A stretch of 64,000 bases of DNA from Aliisedimentitalea scapharcae (GTDB lineage Bacteria; Pseudomonadota; Alphaproteobacteria; Rhodobacterales; Rhodobacteraceae), in NCBI RefSeq assembly GCF_045277565.1, contig NZ_CP123584.1, forward strand, positions 3,596,001 to 3,660,000, read 5' to 3'. Below the pieces are notes generated by a model. It was not told the origin of the DNA. It searched no databases and saw nothing but the letters and a program-made list of their open reading frames with translations. Below are positions 40,994 through 50,604 of the stretch, piece after piece (positions within the stretch are counted from its first letter, which is position 1; each line of letters begins with the position of its first letter). Both the position numbers and the translations under genes were made by a program.

Positions 40994-43768
40994 TTACTCA
41001 GCCGCGATCTGCTCTTCGACCTTTTCGACCCGCACCGCCGAGAATTTGAACTCGGGGATCTTGCCGTAAGGGTCCAACGCCGGGTTGGTCAGGATATTGG
41101 CAGCGGCCTCAACATAGGCAAACGGCACAAACACCATATCCTCGGCAATAGCCCGATCCGCACGCGCCATGATCTCGATGGACCCGCGCCGTGTGGACAG
41201 ACGGATCATGTCGCCGGGTTCAACCCCCATCAGCTTGAGCGTGCGCGGGTTGAGCGAACAATTTGCTTCTGGTTCCACCGCATCCAGCACCATGGACCGG
41301 CGGGTCATCGACCCGGTGTGCCAATGTTCCAGCTGTCGCCCGGTGGTCATGATCATCGGGTATTCGTCATCCGGTGCCTCATCCGGCGGGATCACGGATG
41401 CAGGCGTGAACCGGGCGCGCCCATCGGGACGTGGGAAGCCATCGCCAAACACAATCGCCTGACCCGGATCTGTTTCGTGCAGTGACGGATAGGTGATGGT
41501 TTCGGTTTTCAGGCGCTCCCAGGTGATGTTGTTGAGCGACTTCATGTTCAACTTCATCTCGTTGAACACCTGGCTCACATCCGTGTAGGGCCATGCCAAA
41601 CCGATACGCTGTGCCAGTTCAACGGTAATCGCCCAATCTTCGCGGGCCTCGCCCGGAGGTGTCACAGCAGGACGCACGCGCTGCACCTGACGGTTGGTGT
41701 TGGACACTGTGCCGTTCTTTTCATACAGCGCCGAGGCTGGCAGAATGACGTCGGCGTAGTTGGCCGTTTCGGTCAGGAAGATATCCTGAACAATCATCAA
41801 CTCCAGCTTGGCGAATGCATCACGGGCATGGTCCGCATCCGGGTCGGACATCGCCGGGTTTTCACCCTGGATGTACATCCCCTTGATATTGCCGGCATAG
41901 GCCTGATCGACGATCTCGGTAACGGTCAGCCCCTTCTCGTTTGAGAAGTCATCGCTCTCCCAGACGTCAGTGAACGATTTGCGAATACCGTCGTCCATGA
42001 CCGATTGGTAATCCGGCAGGAACATCGGAATCAGACCCGCATCGGACGCACCTTGAACGTTGTTCTGACCACGCAGCGGGTGCAGACCCGCGCCTGGTTT
42101 ACCCACGTTACCAGTCATCAGCGCCAGCGAAATCAGGCAGCGCGAATTGTCGGTGCCATGGATGTGCTGAGACACGCCCATACCCCAGAAGATCAATCCG
42201 GCCTTGGCCCCGGCAAACAGACGGGCCACCCGGCGCAGCTGTTCAGGTTCGATGCCACAGATTTCCGACATCTTTTCGGGGGTAAAGTCGCGCAGGTGCT
42301 CCTTTTCCGCATCCCAGTTTTCGGTCCAGCGGTGGATGTACTGGCTGTCATACAGTTCTTCTTCGACGATCACATTCATGATCGCGTTCAGCATCGACAC
42401 GTCAGCACCGGGGCGGAATTGCAGCATTTCGGTCGCATAGCGACGCATACCAACACCGCGCGGATCCATCACGATCAGCTTGCCACCGCGTTTGGTGAAC
42501 TGTTTGAAATAGGTCGCTGCAACGGGGTGGTTTTCAATCGGGTTGGACCCGATGATGATCGCCACATCCGCATTCACGATCTCGTTAAAGGTCGCGGTCA
42601 CAGCGCCCGATCCCACGTTTTCGATCAGCGCCGACACCGAAGAGGCGTGGCACAGACGGGTACAATGGTCGACGTTGTTGTGTTTGAACCCCTGGCGAAT
42701 GAACTTTTGGAAGAGATAGGCTTCTTCGTTGGTGCATTTCGCCGAGCCAAAGCCCGCAACCGATTTCGGATCTTCTTCGCGCAGCTTGATCAGGCCCTTG
42801 GCGGCGAAATCCATTGCCTCTTCCCAGGATGCTTCGCGGAAATGGGTCGACAGGTCGCCGGGATCGACGTTCAACCCCTTGGCGGGCGCATCTTCGCGAC
42901 GGATCAACGGTTTGGTCAGGCGGTGGGGGTGGTGGATATAGTCATACCCGAACCGGCCCTTGACGCACAGGCGGCCTTCGTTGGCGGGGCCGTTGATGCC
43001 CTCGACGTATTTGACTTTGCCGTCTTTGACTTTCAGCGAAACCTTGCAGCCCACACCGCAGAACGGGCAGACGCTTTCGGTTTCGGAATCGTAATCCTTG
43101 CTGTCGCCAACCTGCGCATCATCCATGACCGATGCAGGCATCAGCGCACCCGTCGGGCAGGCCTGAACACATTCACCACAGGCCACACAGGTGGACGCGC
43201 CCATCGGGTCGGAAATGTCAAAGGTCGGATAGGCATCATGCCCGCGACCGGCCATGCCAATCACGTCATTGACCTGAACCTCGCGGCAGGCGCGCACGCA
43301 CAGACCACAGGAAATACAGGCGTCCAGATTGACCTTCATCGCCACATGGCTGTCATCGAGCAGCGGAATGCGGCCCTCTTCCAGCTTGGGGAACCGGCTC
43401 TCGGAAACGTGGTTCAGCTCGGCCATGTCCCACAGGTGGCTCGACTTGTCGTGCGCCTCTTCCTGTTTGGGTTGGTCGGCCACCAGCAGTTCCATAACCA
43501 TCTTGCGGGCGCTGGTTGCGCGGGCGTTGTTGGTGGTGACAACCATGCCGTCGGCGGGTTCACGGATACAGGACGCCGCCAGCGTGCGTTCGCCTTCGAT
43601 CTCGACCATACAGGCGCGACAGTTGCCATCAGGGCGATAGCCCGGTGCCGGTTTGTGGCACAGATGCGGAATAACCAGACCGCGACCGTTGGCCACTTCC
43701 CAGATGGTCAGACCGGCGTCTGCGGTGACCTCTTCGCCATCCAGCGTAAATGTAACTTGGTTGCTCAT
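40994..43768 (-). CDS. fdsA: NAD-dependent formate dehydrogenase, molybdenum-containing alpha subunit
   Basis: A 924-residue protein. The N-terminus is a 2Fe-2S ferredoxin-like domain (C-H-K-P, C-R-A-C-M-V), then NuoG-like cluster-binding and two 4Fe-4S motifs (C-I-S-C-G-L-C-V-R-A-C and C-V-A-C-G-E-C-V-Q-A-C-P). A further 4Fe-4S segment (C-P-F-C-G-V-G-C) precedes the bis-MGD molybdopterin domain with the active-site cysteine in T-R-L-C-H-A-S-S-V. It oxidises formate to CO2 in the cytoplasm and passes electrons to the FdsB/FdsG part. The gap to the upstream subunit gene is 3 bp. Confidence 0.95.
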   Translation of the reverse strand: MSNQVTFTLDGEEVTADAGLTIWEVANGRGLVIPHLCHKPAPGYRPDGNCRACMVEIEGERTLAASCIREPADGMVVTTNNARATSARKMVMELLVADQPKQEEAHDKSSHLWDMAELNHVSESRFPKLEEGRIPLLDDSHVAMKVNLDACISCGLCVRACREVQVNDVIGMAGRGHDAYPTFDISDPMGASTCVACGECVQACPTGALMPASVMDDAQVGDSKDYDSETESVCPFCGVGCKVSLKVKDGKVKYVEGINGPANEGRLCVKGRFGYDYIHHPHRLTKPLIRREDAPAKGLNVDPGDLSTHFREASWEEAMDFAAKGLIKLREEDPKSVAGFGSAKCTNEEAYLFQKFIRQGFKHNNVDHCTRLCHASSVSALIENVGSGAVTATFNEIVNADVAIIIGSNPIENHPVAATYFKQFTKRGGKLIVMDPRGVGMRRYATEMLQFRPGADVSMLNAIMNVIVEEELYDSQYIHRWTENWDAEKEHLRDFTPEKMSEICGIEPEQLRRVARLFAGAKAGLIFWGMGVSQHIHGTDNSRCLISLALMTGNVGKPGAGLHPLRGQNNVQGASDAGLIPMFLPDYQSVMDDGIRKSFTDVWESDDFSNEKGLTVTEIVDQAYAGNIKGMYIQGENPAMSDPDADHARDAFAKLELMIVQDIFLTETANYADVILPASALYEKNGTVSNTNRQVQRVRPAVTPPGEAREDWAITVELAQRIGLAWPYTDVSQVFNEMKLNMKSLNNITWERLKTETITYPSLHETDPGQAIVFGDGFPRPDGRARFTPASVIPPDEAPDDEYPMIMTTGRQLEHWHTGSMTRRSMVLDAVEPEANCSLNPRTLKLMGVEPGDMIRLSTRRGSIEIMARADRAIAEDMVFVPFAYVEAAANILTNPALDPYGKIPEFKFSAVRVEKVEEQIAAE

Positions 43769-43771
43769 GGC

Positions 43772-45460
43772 TTATACCTCCTCGGGGAAGTGTTTCATGG
43801 TCAGGCGGATCGGGTTTGGCGCAGCCTGCCCCAGACCACAGATCGACGTGTCGATCATGGCGGCGCTCAGCTCTTCCAGCAGGTTTTGGTCCCACTTTTC
43901 CGACTGCATCAGCTTGACGGCTTTCTCACAGCCCACCCGACAGGGGGTACACTGGCCACAGCTTTCATCCTCGAAGAACCGCAGCATGTTCAGCGCGGCG
44001 TCACGGGCGCTGTCCTGATCGGACAGGACCACCACAGCAGCTGAACCAATGAAGGTGCCATGCGGCTGCAGCGTGTCGAAATCCAACGGAATGTCATGCA
44101 TCGACGCAGGCAACAGACCCGACGACGGGCCACCGGGCTGATAGGCCTTGAAGGCATGGCCTTCGATCATGCCACCACAGGCGTCAATGATATCGGTGAT
44201 TGTCGATCCGGCGGGCAGCAGGTGCACGCCCGGATTGTTGACCCGGCCCGACACCGAATAGCTGCGCAGCCCCTTGCGGCCGTTTTTCTCGACCGAATTC
44301 AGGCATTCGGGGCCTTCGCGGTTGATCTTGGCAACCCACAACAGGGTTTCGACATTGTGCACCAACGTCGGACGGCCAAAGATACCAACCTGCGCCACAA
44401 ACGGTGGACGGTGGCGCGGTTCGCCGCGTTTGCCCTCGATGGATTCGATCATCGCGGATTCTTCACCGCAGATATAGGCACCCGCACCACGGCGCAGGTC
44501 GATATATCCGGGCTCGACAATGCCCGCGTCTTCCAGCGCCTTGATTTCGGCCGCGAGGATGTGCAGCACCGCCGGGTATTCGTCGCGCATGTAGATAAAG
44601 GCTTTTTCCGCCCCGACCGCCCAGGCCGCGATCAGCATGCCTTCGAGGAACAGATGCGGGGTGCGTTCCAGATAATAGCGGTCCTTGAACGTGCCGGGTT
44701 CGCCTTCGTCACCGTTGACGGCCAGATACCGCGTGCCTTCGTTGGCGCGCACAAAGCCCCATTTGGTGCCCGACGGGAAACCCGCGCCACCCAGACCGCG
44801 CAGACCGGCCTCTTTCACTTTGGCCTGAACCGCTTCCCAATCGCCATTGGCGCGTAGATCCTTCAGCGTTTCATAGCCACCTTCGGCGACATAGGCGTCA
44901 TAGGCTTCGTAGGCAGGGATATGGGCGTGGGTGTCATCGGCTGCGATTGCGGCCTGCACCTTTTCCGGTGTGGCGTGGTCGATGTGATTGTGACCGATCT
45001 CCAGCACCGGCGCTGTGTCGCAGCGGCCCATGCAGGGCGCGCGCACAACGCGCACCTGGGATTCGTCCAGACCGTCTTCCAACGCTTTTTGCAGCTGCTC
45101 GGCTCCGGCCAACTCGCACGACAGGGAATCACAGACACGGATTGTCAGCGCAGGTGGCGGTGTTTCGCCTTCGCGTACCACGTCAAAATGGGCGTAAAAG
45201 GAGGCCACTTCGTAAATCTCGGCCTGCCCGGTGCGCATTTCCTCGGCCAGCGCCCGGATATGCGTGGCGCTGAGATGGCCATAGGCATCCTGAATCAGAT
45301 GCAGAAATTCGATCAGAAGATCCCGGCTGCGCGGGCGATCGCCCAGCAGCGCACGGATTTCTTCCAGAGCAGTATCATCGACTTGGCGGCCTTTTGGAGT
45401 ACGGCGGCCCTTGCCTTTGCCCGACTTCCAAACGCCTTTGCTATTGTCCAGAGGTGCCAT
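43772..45460 (-). CDS. Formate dehydrogenase fused gamma/beta subunit (FdsG-FdsB)
   Basis: A 562-residue fusion. Residues about 25-180 are NuoE-like (thioredoxin-fold 2Fe-2S, with C-D-S-L-S-C and C-M-G-R-C). The rest is NuoF-like: G-L-R-G-L-G-G-A-G-F-P-S-G-T-K-W for FMN, the NADH site G-D-E-G-E-P-G-T-F-K-D-R and the 4Fe-4S motif E-S-C-G-Q-C-T-P-C-R. It accepts electrons from FdsA and reduces NAD+. In many bacteria the two parts are separate fdsG and fdsB genes. The accessory genes fdsC/fdhD and fdsD do not follow in this window; the terminator comes directly after fdsA. Confidence 0.93.
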   Translation of the reverse strand: MAPLDNSKGVWKSGKGKGRRTPKGRQVDDTALEEIRALLGDRPRSRDLLIEFLHLIQDAYGHLSATHIRALAEEMRTGQAEIYEVASFYAHFDVVREGETPPPALTIRVCDSLSCELAGAEQLQKALEDGLDESQVRVVRAPCMGRCDTAPVLEIGHNHIDHATPEKVQAAIAADDTHAHIPAYEAYDAYVAEGGYETLKDLRANGDWEAVQAKVKEAGLRGLGGAGFPSGTKWGFVRANEGTRYLAVNGDEGEPGTFKDRYYLERTPHLFLEGMLIAAWAVGAEKAFIYMRDEYPAVLHILAAEIKALEDAGIVEPGYIDLRRGAGAYICGEESAMIESIEGKRGEPRHRPPFVAQVGIFGRPTLVHNVETLLWVAKINREGPECLNSVEKNGRKGLRSYSVSGRVNNPGVHLLPAGSTITDIIDACGGMIEGHAFKAYQPGGPSSGLLPASMHDIPLDFDTLQPHGTFIGSAAVVVLSDQDSARDAALNMLRFFEDESCGQCTPCRVGCEKAVKLMQSEKWDQNLLEELSAAMIDTSICGLGQAAPNPIRLTMKHFPEEV

Positions 45461-45538
45461 GGTGTCCTTCCCTTGCGCACGCGAAATTCAGCCAGCAATG
45501 CCATCAGGAAAGAATATCGTCAAATCTGTATTTTGGAT

Positions 45539-45565
45539 CGCACGATAAGCAATGATTATCGTGCG
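45539..45565. promoter_or_regulatory. Perfect 10-bp inverted repeat upstream of the fds operon
   Basis: CGCACGATAA, a 7-nt spacer and TTATCGTGCG lie 79 bp upstream of the FdsG-FdsB start, overlapping the stop codon of the LysR gene. No T-run follows on the minus strand, so it is more likely an operator for the fds operon than a terminator. Confidence 0.5.
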
Positions 45566-46443
45566 AACTTCAGAACCACCTCTTTGAGCGCGCTAACAGT
45601 GGTCAATTCCGGTTGCCGATCCAAGATCGCCAGGCAGATGGGTTTGGTCTGCTCCGGATCGGTCAGAGGCAAGGCCCGCGTGCCATCCAGATCCCCCAAT
45701 GCATCAATCAGCGCCCGGGGCAGAATCGTGGCTGCGGCCCCGCTGCGCGCCAAAACGATAGACGCCATGAACCCATTGGATTCAGAGACAATTTCCGGCT
45801 TCAGCCCCAGCTCGTCGAAAATCCGATCCAGAATGCGCCGGTTCTGCATTTCAGGAATCAACAGGCTCAGCGGCAACTCTGCGGCCTCGACCCATGTGAT
45901 TCCTTCGGAATGCTCTGACACCAGATCTTGGGGGGCGAGCAAGACGTAGCTTTCGTCATACAGTGGATGCACCGTCACCAGATCGCGCCCCAGACTGTCG
46001 GCATAGGTGATTCCGACATCAATCGTACCATCATACAGACGCTGCTGAATGATCAGGGACGTCGTGACCTCGATCCGGGCCTGAATCAGCGGATAGGTTT
46101 GATTCACCAGATCCACCACCTGTGCAGCATAGGTGGTCGCCGTCGGCACCACCCCCAGAATCAATGCGCCAGCCACCTGGCCCCGCGCGGCCGAAATCTC
46201 CTGTTCCAGCGCCTTGGCGTCGTCCAGAATCGGGCGTGCGCGGCGAACGATCATCTCGCCTTCTTCGGTGAGCCCCTGAAACCGATTGGCCCGCCGCACG
46301 ATCGACACCCCCAGCTTTTCCTCCAGATTGCGGATACGCATCGAAAATGCGGGTTGCGACATTCCGCAATCCTGGGCGGCTTTGGCAAAATGCTGATGCC
46401 GGGACAGCGCCAACAACACCTGAAGATCCTTGAGCTCGATCAC
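45556..46443 (-). CDS. LysR-family transcriptional regulator, probable formate dehydrogenase regulator
   Basis: A 295-residue LysR protein: helix-turn-helix L-K-D-L-Q-V-L-L-A-L-S-R-H-Q-H-F-A-K-A-A with S-Q-P-A-F-S-M-R-I-R-N-L-E, then an effector-binding domain. It lies directly upstream of, and on the same strand as, the fds genes, separated by 95 bp holding the inverted repeat. LysR proteins in this position commonly control fds operons; this is inferred from location. Confidence 0.9.
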   Translation of the reverse strand: MIELKDLQVLLALSRHQHFAKAAQDCGMSQPAFSMRIRNLEEKLGVSIVRRANRFQGLTEEGEMIVRRARPILDDAKALEQEISAARGQVAGALILGVVPTATTYAAQVVDLVNQTYPLIQARIEVTTSLIIQQRLYDGTIDVGITYADSLGRDLVTVHPLYDESYVLLAPQDLVSEHSEGITWVEAAELPLSLLIPEMQNRRILDRIFDELGLKPEIVSESNGFMASIVLARSGAAATILPRALIDALGDLDGTRALPLTDPEQTKPICLAILDRQPELTTVSALKEVVLKFAR

Positions 46444-47001
46444 ATCCTGCCCCCGTCTTGCGCTGTCTGATCCATCGGGTTTCCGAAAGGCATCAGACGA
46501 TAGTCACTCCGCCCAAGACATCCTCCTGTTCCCGGTGCAAAGCAACGAGAAAGAAGGGCTGTGCCTCAGGTGCCGTGGAACAGAGTATGGGCCCAAAGGT
46601 CAACTGTCCACGCAAGCCACTGAAAAACCTGCATACCCCGCACTCGATCCAGAGACCGCTCACCCGCTGATCACTTGCCGTCCCAGGCCACGTCAGACCG
46701 GCAATTCCATTTCCCCGTGCGTGCCCTCTGCAGGCCAAAGCCACCGCAGAGCGGTGTCATCGACGGGCAAGCAAACATGCTGATGCCAGTCCGACAACGA
46801 CACGCGCCCCCCCGATATCATCCGGAAAAGCACTATATTCTTGTTGCATGCGCTTCCTCTCGGTCGACGAGCTCACAATAAAATAGTTTTTGCCTAAGCA
46901 ATGCTGACCGGCTTTTTTCTTTTCAACGTCGCCCGTGTCGGTGAATGATCTGCGCAACATGCCAAAGCGCCCCGCCCCATTTCTAGCCATTGGAAACAGC
47001 C
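46444..47001. other. 558-bp intergenic region before the catabolic cluster
   Basis: No gene with coding character is seen. AATAAAATAGTTTTTGCC at 46876-46893 resembles the AAAATAGTTTT block upstream of the LysR at 6791, suggesting a regulator binding site about 115 bp before the monooxygenase gene. Confidence 0.4.
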
Positions 47002-48534
47002 ATGATACGCACAGGATCTGAGTATCTCGCTTCGTTGAGCGCAGGCCGTGAGGTTTATGTGAATGGTGAGCGGGTGCGTGATGTTTCGGGGCATCCTCAG
47101 TTCAAGCCGTTGGTGGATATTCGGGCGCGGATTTATGACATGCAGCATCAGGCGCCGCATGCGGATCTGATGACCTATACCGAAGCTGGCGAGGTTTCGG
47201 CCATGGGCTACAAGCTGCCCTACAGCCAGGCCGATTGGTGGGCCAAACGCCGCGCCACCGATCACATGATGAATGAAATCGGTGGGGTCGTGACCCGGGT
47301 GGGCGATGAAACCGTGGGCGAGATGTGGTCGCTGCTGGATGGGGCTGATGTGCTGGGCGAACTCGACCCGCAGTTTGCGGGCAACATCCGGACCCATATC
47401 GACACGGTGCTGCGTCAGGACCTGTTCCAGGTCTCGGCCAATACCGACCCCAAGGGCGACCGGTCGCGCCCTCCGCAGGATCAGGACCCGGACATGCTGT
47501 TGCATGTGGTGCGCGAAACCGATGCCGGGATCATCGTGCGCGGGGCCAAATTCGAAACCGCAGCCGCCTATGCCAACCAGGCCTTTACCAAACCGACGAT
47601 TGCCAATTGGGGCGAGGAAGAGATGTCGCCCTATGCGGTCGGGTTCATCTGTGATCTGAACGCGCCGGGGTTGAAATTCATCTGTCGCACCGGGTTTGCC
47701 GGTCGCGCGCCTGCCGCAGATTACCCGCTGGCCAACCGGTTTGACGAGATCGACACGCTGGTCGTGTTTGACGATGTGCTGATCCCCTGGGAGAACGTGC
47801 TGTTTTACCGCCACACCCGTGCGGCGATGTTCATGCGCGCCACGTTGCACCGGTATTCGGCGTTTCCGTTCCTGCAGCGGATCCTGAAACAGACCGACAT
47901 GATGATCGGTGCGGCGCTGTTCAATGTCCGCCAGACCGGGCTGGACCGCGAACAGGGTGTGCAGGAGAAGCTGTCGACCCTGGCGTGCTACCGCGAAGGG
48001 ATCAACGCGCATCTGACGGCGTCGGTGGCGTTGGCGGAAAAATCGCCCGCCGGGCTGATGATGCCGAACCAATCGCTGCTGTATGCGGGCCGGGTGCAGG
48101 CCTGTTCGCAACTGCCCGCCATGGTGCAGCTGACCCGCGACCTGTGCGGTGGCCAGGTCTGCGTGACCCCGGATGCGGCGAGTTTCGCCAGCGATGACAC
48201 GGGTCCGTGGCTCGAGAAATACTATACCCTCAACGACGAATGGGTGGCCGAGGACCGGCGCAAGCTGCTGGCCTTTGCCCGCGACCTGCTGAATTCGGAT
48301 TACGCCGGTCACCGCCTGTCGTTCCAGCTGTTCGCCCAATCCCCGCCCCACACCCACCTCGCGGCTGTCTATCAGAACTTTGACTGGGACGGGCCGATGG
48401 CATTCGTCAAACACGCCGCAGACCTGTCCGACACCGTCATGGGACCAAGGACAACGTCAAAGGCAGATAGCGCTGTGACCGATTGGCATATCTCGGACCC
48501 CAAGATCATAGCCAGAAGGATGGCTGCCGAATGA
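47002..48534 (+). CDS. 4-hydroxyphenylacetate 3-hydroxylase (HpaB)-like flavin monooxygenase
   Basis: A 510-residue protein of the HpaB/acyl-CoA-dehydrogenase-like flavin monooxygenase family: R-T-G-x-E-Y-L-A-S-L near the start, G-V-V-T-R, then F-D-D-V-L-I-P-W-E-N-V-L-F-Y in the flavin-binding region. HpaB enzymes use reduced FAD from a separate reductase, not seen here, to hydroxylate aromatic substrates; some act on non-aromatic compounds. ATG at 47002 has GGAAA upstream; the in-frame TTG at 46990 is less likely. It is the first gene before two Rieske oxygenases, so it probably acts in the same pathway. The true substrate is unknown. Confidence 0.85.
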   Translation: MIRTGSEYLASLSAGREVYVNGERVRDVSGHPQFKPLVDIRARIYDMQHQAPHADLMTYTEAGEVSAMGYKLPYSQADWWAKRRATDHMMNEIGGVVTRVGDETVGEMWSLLDGADVLGELDPQFAGNIRTHIDTVLRQDLFQVSANTDPKGDRSRPPQDQDPDMLLHVVRETDAGIIVRGAKFETAAAYANQAFTKPTIANWGEEEMSPYAVGFICDLNAPGLKFICRTGFAGRAPAADYPLANRFDEIDTLVVFDDVLIPWENVLFYRHTRAAMFMRATLHRYSAFPFLQRILKQTDMMIGAALFNVRQTGLDREQGVQEKLSTLACYREGINAHLTASVALAEKSPAGLMMPNQSLLYAGRVQACSQLPAMVQLTRDLCGGQVCVTPDAASFASDDTGPWLEKYYTLNDEWVAEDRRKLLAFARDLLNSDYAGHRLSFQLFAQSPPHTHLAAVYQNFDWDGPMAFVKHAADLSDTVMGPRTTSKADSAVTDWHISDPKIIARRMAAE

Positions 48535-48617
48535 CCTTATCCCTTCACTTGCAGGCGGACTGACCCACCTGTTCCCTAAATTCAAATTTAACGCCCTCCC
48601 AACTAGGAGACCCTGAC

Positions 48618-49760
48618 ATGGCAAAAGACATTCTTGATCCGGTCGAAGCACTTCGCCAGAACACCTCCATTCCGTTCGAGCAGGCCCGCGCGATGCCGCC
48701 CGAGGTCTACACGACCGAGACCTTCCTGCAGGAAGAGCTGAAGCATATCTTTGCGCGTGAATGGTTCTGTGTCGGTCGTGCTGACGCGTTGGCCGAACCC
48801 GGATCCTACACCACCTGCGATCTGGCCGGTCAGCCGGTGATCGTGATCCGTGACCGCGACGGCGAACTGCGCGCCCTGTCCAACGTCTGCTTGCACCGTA
48901 TGTCAACGCTGTTGCAGGGTCGCGGCCAGGTGCGCTCCATCGTCTGCCCGTATCACGCCTGGACCTATAACCTGGACGGCTCCCTGCGTGGTGCCCCGGC
49001 GATGACCCTGAACGACGGCTTCTGCAAGGACAGCTATACCCTGCCCCGCGTGCGGTGCGAGGAATGGCTAGGCTGGGTGTTCATCACCCTGAACCCCGAC
49101 AGCCCCCCAGTGTCCGAACAGCTGGCCGACGTCGAAAAGATGATCGCCGGTTATGACATGACCAACTACACCGAAGCGTTCTTTGAGGAGCACGTCTGGG
49201 ACACCAATTGGAAGGTGCTGGCCGAGAACTTCATGGAGAGCTATCACCTGCCGGTCTGCCACGCGGGCACCATCGGTGGTCTCAGCAAGCTCGAAGACAT
49301 GATCTGCCCACCGGGAGAGCCTGCATTCAACTATCACACCATCCTCAAGGACGAGAGCCTGCGCATCGCCATGGCGCATGACAAGAACGACCGGCTGAAA
49401 GGCGAGGAACGCCGCACCACGTTCCTCCTGTCGCTCTATCCGTCGCTGTTGATCACCCTGACGCCCGGGTACTTCTGGTATCTGAGCCTGCATCCCGTCA
49501 GCCCTGGCAAGGTTCACATCCGCTTTGGTGGCGGCATGTCGGATGATTACAAGGACGACCCGGACGCAAAGCAGAACTTTGCCGATCTGAAAACCCTGCT
49601 GGATGACGTGAACGTCGAAGACCGTGGCTGCACCGAAAAAGTGTATAAAGGCTTGTCATCGAACGCCGCATCCCCCGGTCACCTGAGCCATCTGGAGCGC
49701 CCGAACTATGATTTCGCGCAATACCTGATGGCCAGGATCGACGCCGGGCGCGCCGCCTGA
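48618..49760 (+). CDS. Rieske non-heme iron oxygenase, alpha subunit (GbcA/stachydrine-demethylase-like)
   Basis: A 380-residue oxygenase. The Rieske 2Fe-2S motif is C-L-H-R-M with C-P-Y-H-A-W 18 residues later. The mononuclear iron site has E-N-F-M-E-S-Y-H-L-P-V-C-H. No small beta subunit gene accompanies it, as in GbcA-type demethylases that remove methyl groups from glycine betaine or proline betaine. GGAG precedes the start. An electron-transfer reductase is not adjacent. Demethylase function is an inference from family and context. Confidence 0.9.
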   Translation: MAKDILDPVEALRQNTSIPFEQARAMPPEVYTTETFLQEELKHIFAREWFCVGRADALAEPGSYTTCDLAGQPVIVIRDRDGELRALSNVCLHRMSTLLQGRGQVRSIVCPYHAWTYNLDGSLRGAPAMTLNDGFCKDSYTLPRVRCEEWLGWVFITLNPDSPPVSEQLADVEKMIAGYDMTNYTEAFFEEHVWDTNWKVLAENFMESYHLPVCHAGTIGGLSKLEDMICPPGEPAFNYHTILKDESLRIAMAHDKNDRLKGEERRTTFLLSLYPSLLITLTPGYFWYLSLHPVSPGKVHIRFGGGMSDDYKDDPDAKQNFADLKTLLDDVNVEDRGCTEKVYKGLSSNAASPGHLSHLERPNYDFAQYLMARIDAGRAA

Positions 49761-49795
49761 TCGGCGACACCACTGGCTTTTGGGTCGGGCAATTT

Positions 49796-49849
49796 GGGGG
49801 GCTATCCGCCCCCCTGTCCCCCCCGAAGGTATTTGGGACCAGAAAGAAG
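49796..49849 (+). repeat. 3'-end composite repeat (GC hairpin plus GGTATTTGGGACCAGA)
   Basis: GGGGGG-ctatccg-CCCCCC is followed by CCCCCCGAAGGTATTTGGGACCAG-type sequence, the same arrangement as the element after hisD but diverged. It lies after the first Rieske gene and may act as a terminator or RNA end. Confidence 0.6.
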
Positions 49850-49882
49850 CCCATTCAGGGGCTATAGGGAGATGAGTGAGAG

Positions 49883-50560
49883 ATGACCTTTTCGCTGGTG
49901 GCGCGCTGCGCTGAAACGGGCATGTTCGGAATGGCGATTTCGTCATCTTCGCCAGCAGTCGCGGCGCGATGTGCCTTTGCCCGGGCGGGCGTGGGCGCGG
50001 TGGCGAGCCAGAATGTGACTGATCCCTCGCTGGGGCCTTTGACGCTCGATCTGATGGAGCAGGGGCTGAGTGCGACCGAGGCGATTGCACATGTGCAGCG
50101 GCGCGGTGCGCATATCGACTATCGCCAGGTTCTGGCTGTGGATGCGCAAGGCGACACGGCGATCCATTCCGGGCCAAATTCCCTGGGCATCTGGACCCAG
50201 GCGCAGGGGCGTGATGTGGCGTCGGGCGGTAATCTGCTGGCCAATGACGGGGTCTGCCAGGCCATCGTTGAGGGGTTCGAAGCCGCGACTGGCCATATCG
50301 GGGACCGGCTGATTGCCGCCATGCGCGCCGGGATGGCGGCGGGTGGTGAGGCCGGCCCGGTGCATTCGGCGGGAATGCTGATCGTCGACACCGTCAGCTG
50401 GCCGGTGGCCGAGCTGCGCTGTGATTGGTCCCAGGACGCCTGTCCGATCGAAAATATCGCCGCCGCCTGGGACGTCTACAAACCGCAGCTGGACGCCTAT
50501 ATCCAGCGCGCCCTAGATCCCCGAGAGGCACCATCATACGGCGTGCCGGGCGATGAATAA
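49883..50560 (+). CDS. DUF1028 family protein (putative Ntn-hydrolase-like)
   Basis: A 225-residue protein beginning T-F-S-L-V-A-R-C-A-E-T-G-M-F-G-M-A-I-S-S-S-S-P-A-V, with G-V-G-A-V-A-S-Q-N-V-T-D-P-S-L-G and G-N-L-L-A-N-D-G-V, the DUF1028 signature. The fold is of the Ntn-hydrolase/gamma-glutamyltransferase-like type; biochemical function is unsettled. Its place between two Rieske oxygenases suggests amide or peptide-bond cleavage in the same pathway. Confidence 0.9.
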   Translation: MTFSLVARCAETGMFGMAISSSSPAVAARCAFARAGVGAVASQNVTDPSLGPLTLDLMEQGLSATEAIAHVQRRGAHIDYRQVLAVDAQGDTAIHSGPNSLGIWTQAQGRDVASGGNLLANDGVCQAIVEGFEAATGHIGDRLIAAMRAGMAAGGEAGPVHSAGMLIVDTVSWPVAELRCDWSQDACPIENIAAAWDVYKPQLDAYIQRALDPREAPSYGVPGDE

Positions 50561-50604
50561 CCTAAAACTAAAACACACACTTCAATCCAACAGGGATTAG
50601 CACC

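Noticed and set aside
42005..44044. 679-codon plus-strand open frame across the formate dehydrogenase genes
   Set aside because: It is antisense to fdsA and the fused subunit, both certain; the composition is that of a reverse-complement artefact.
46894..48414. 506-codon minus-strand frame opposite the HpaB-like gene
   Set aside because: Antisense shadow of a convincing gene with low-complexity H/R/Q-rich product.
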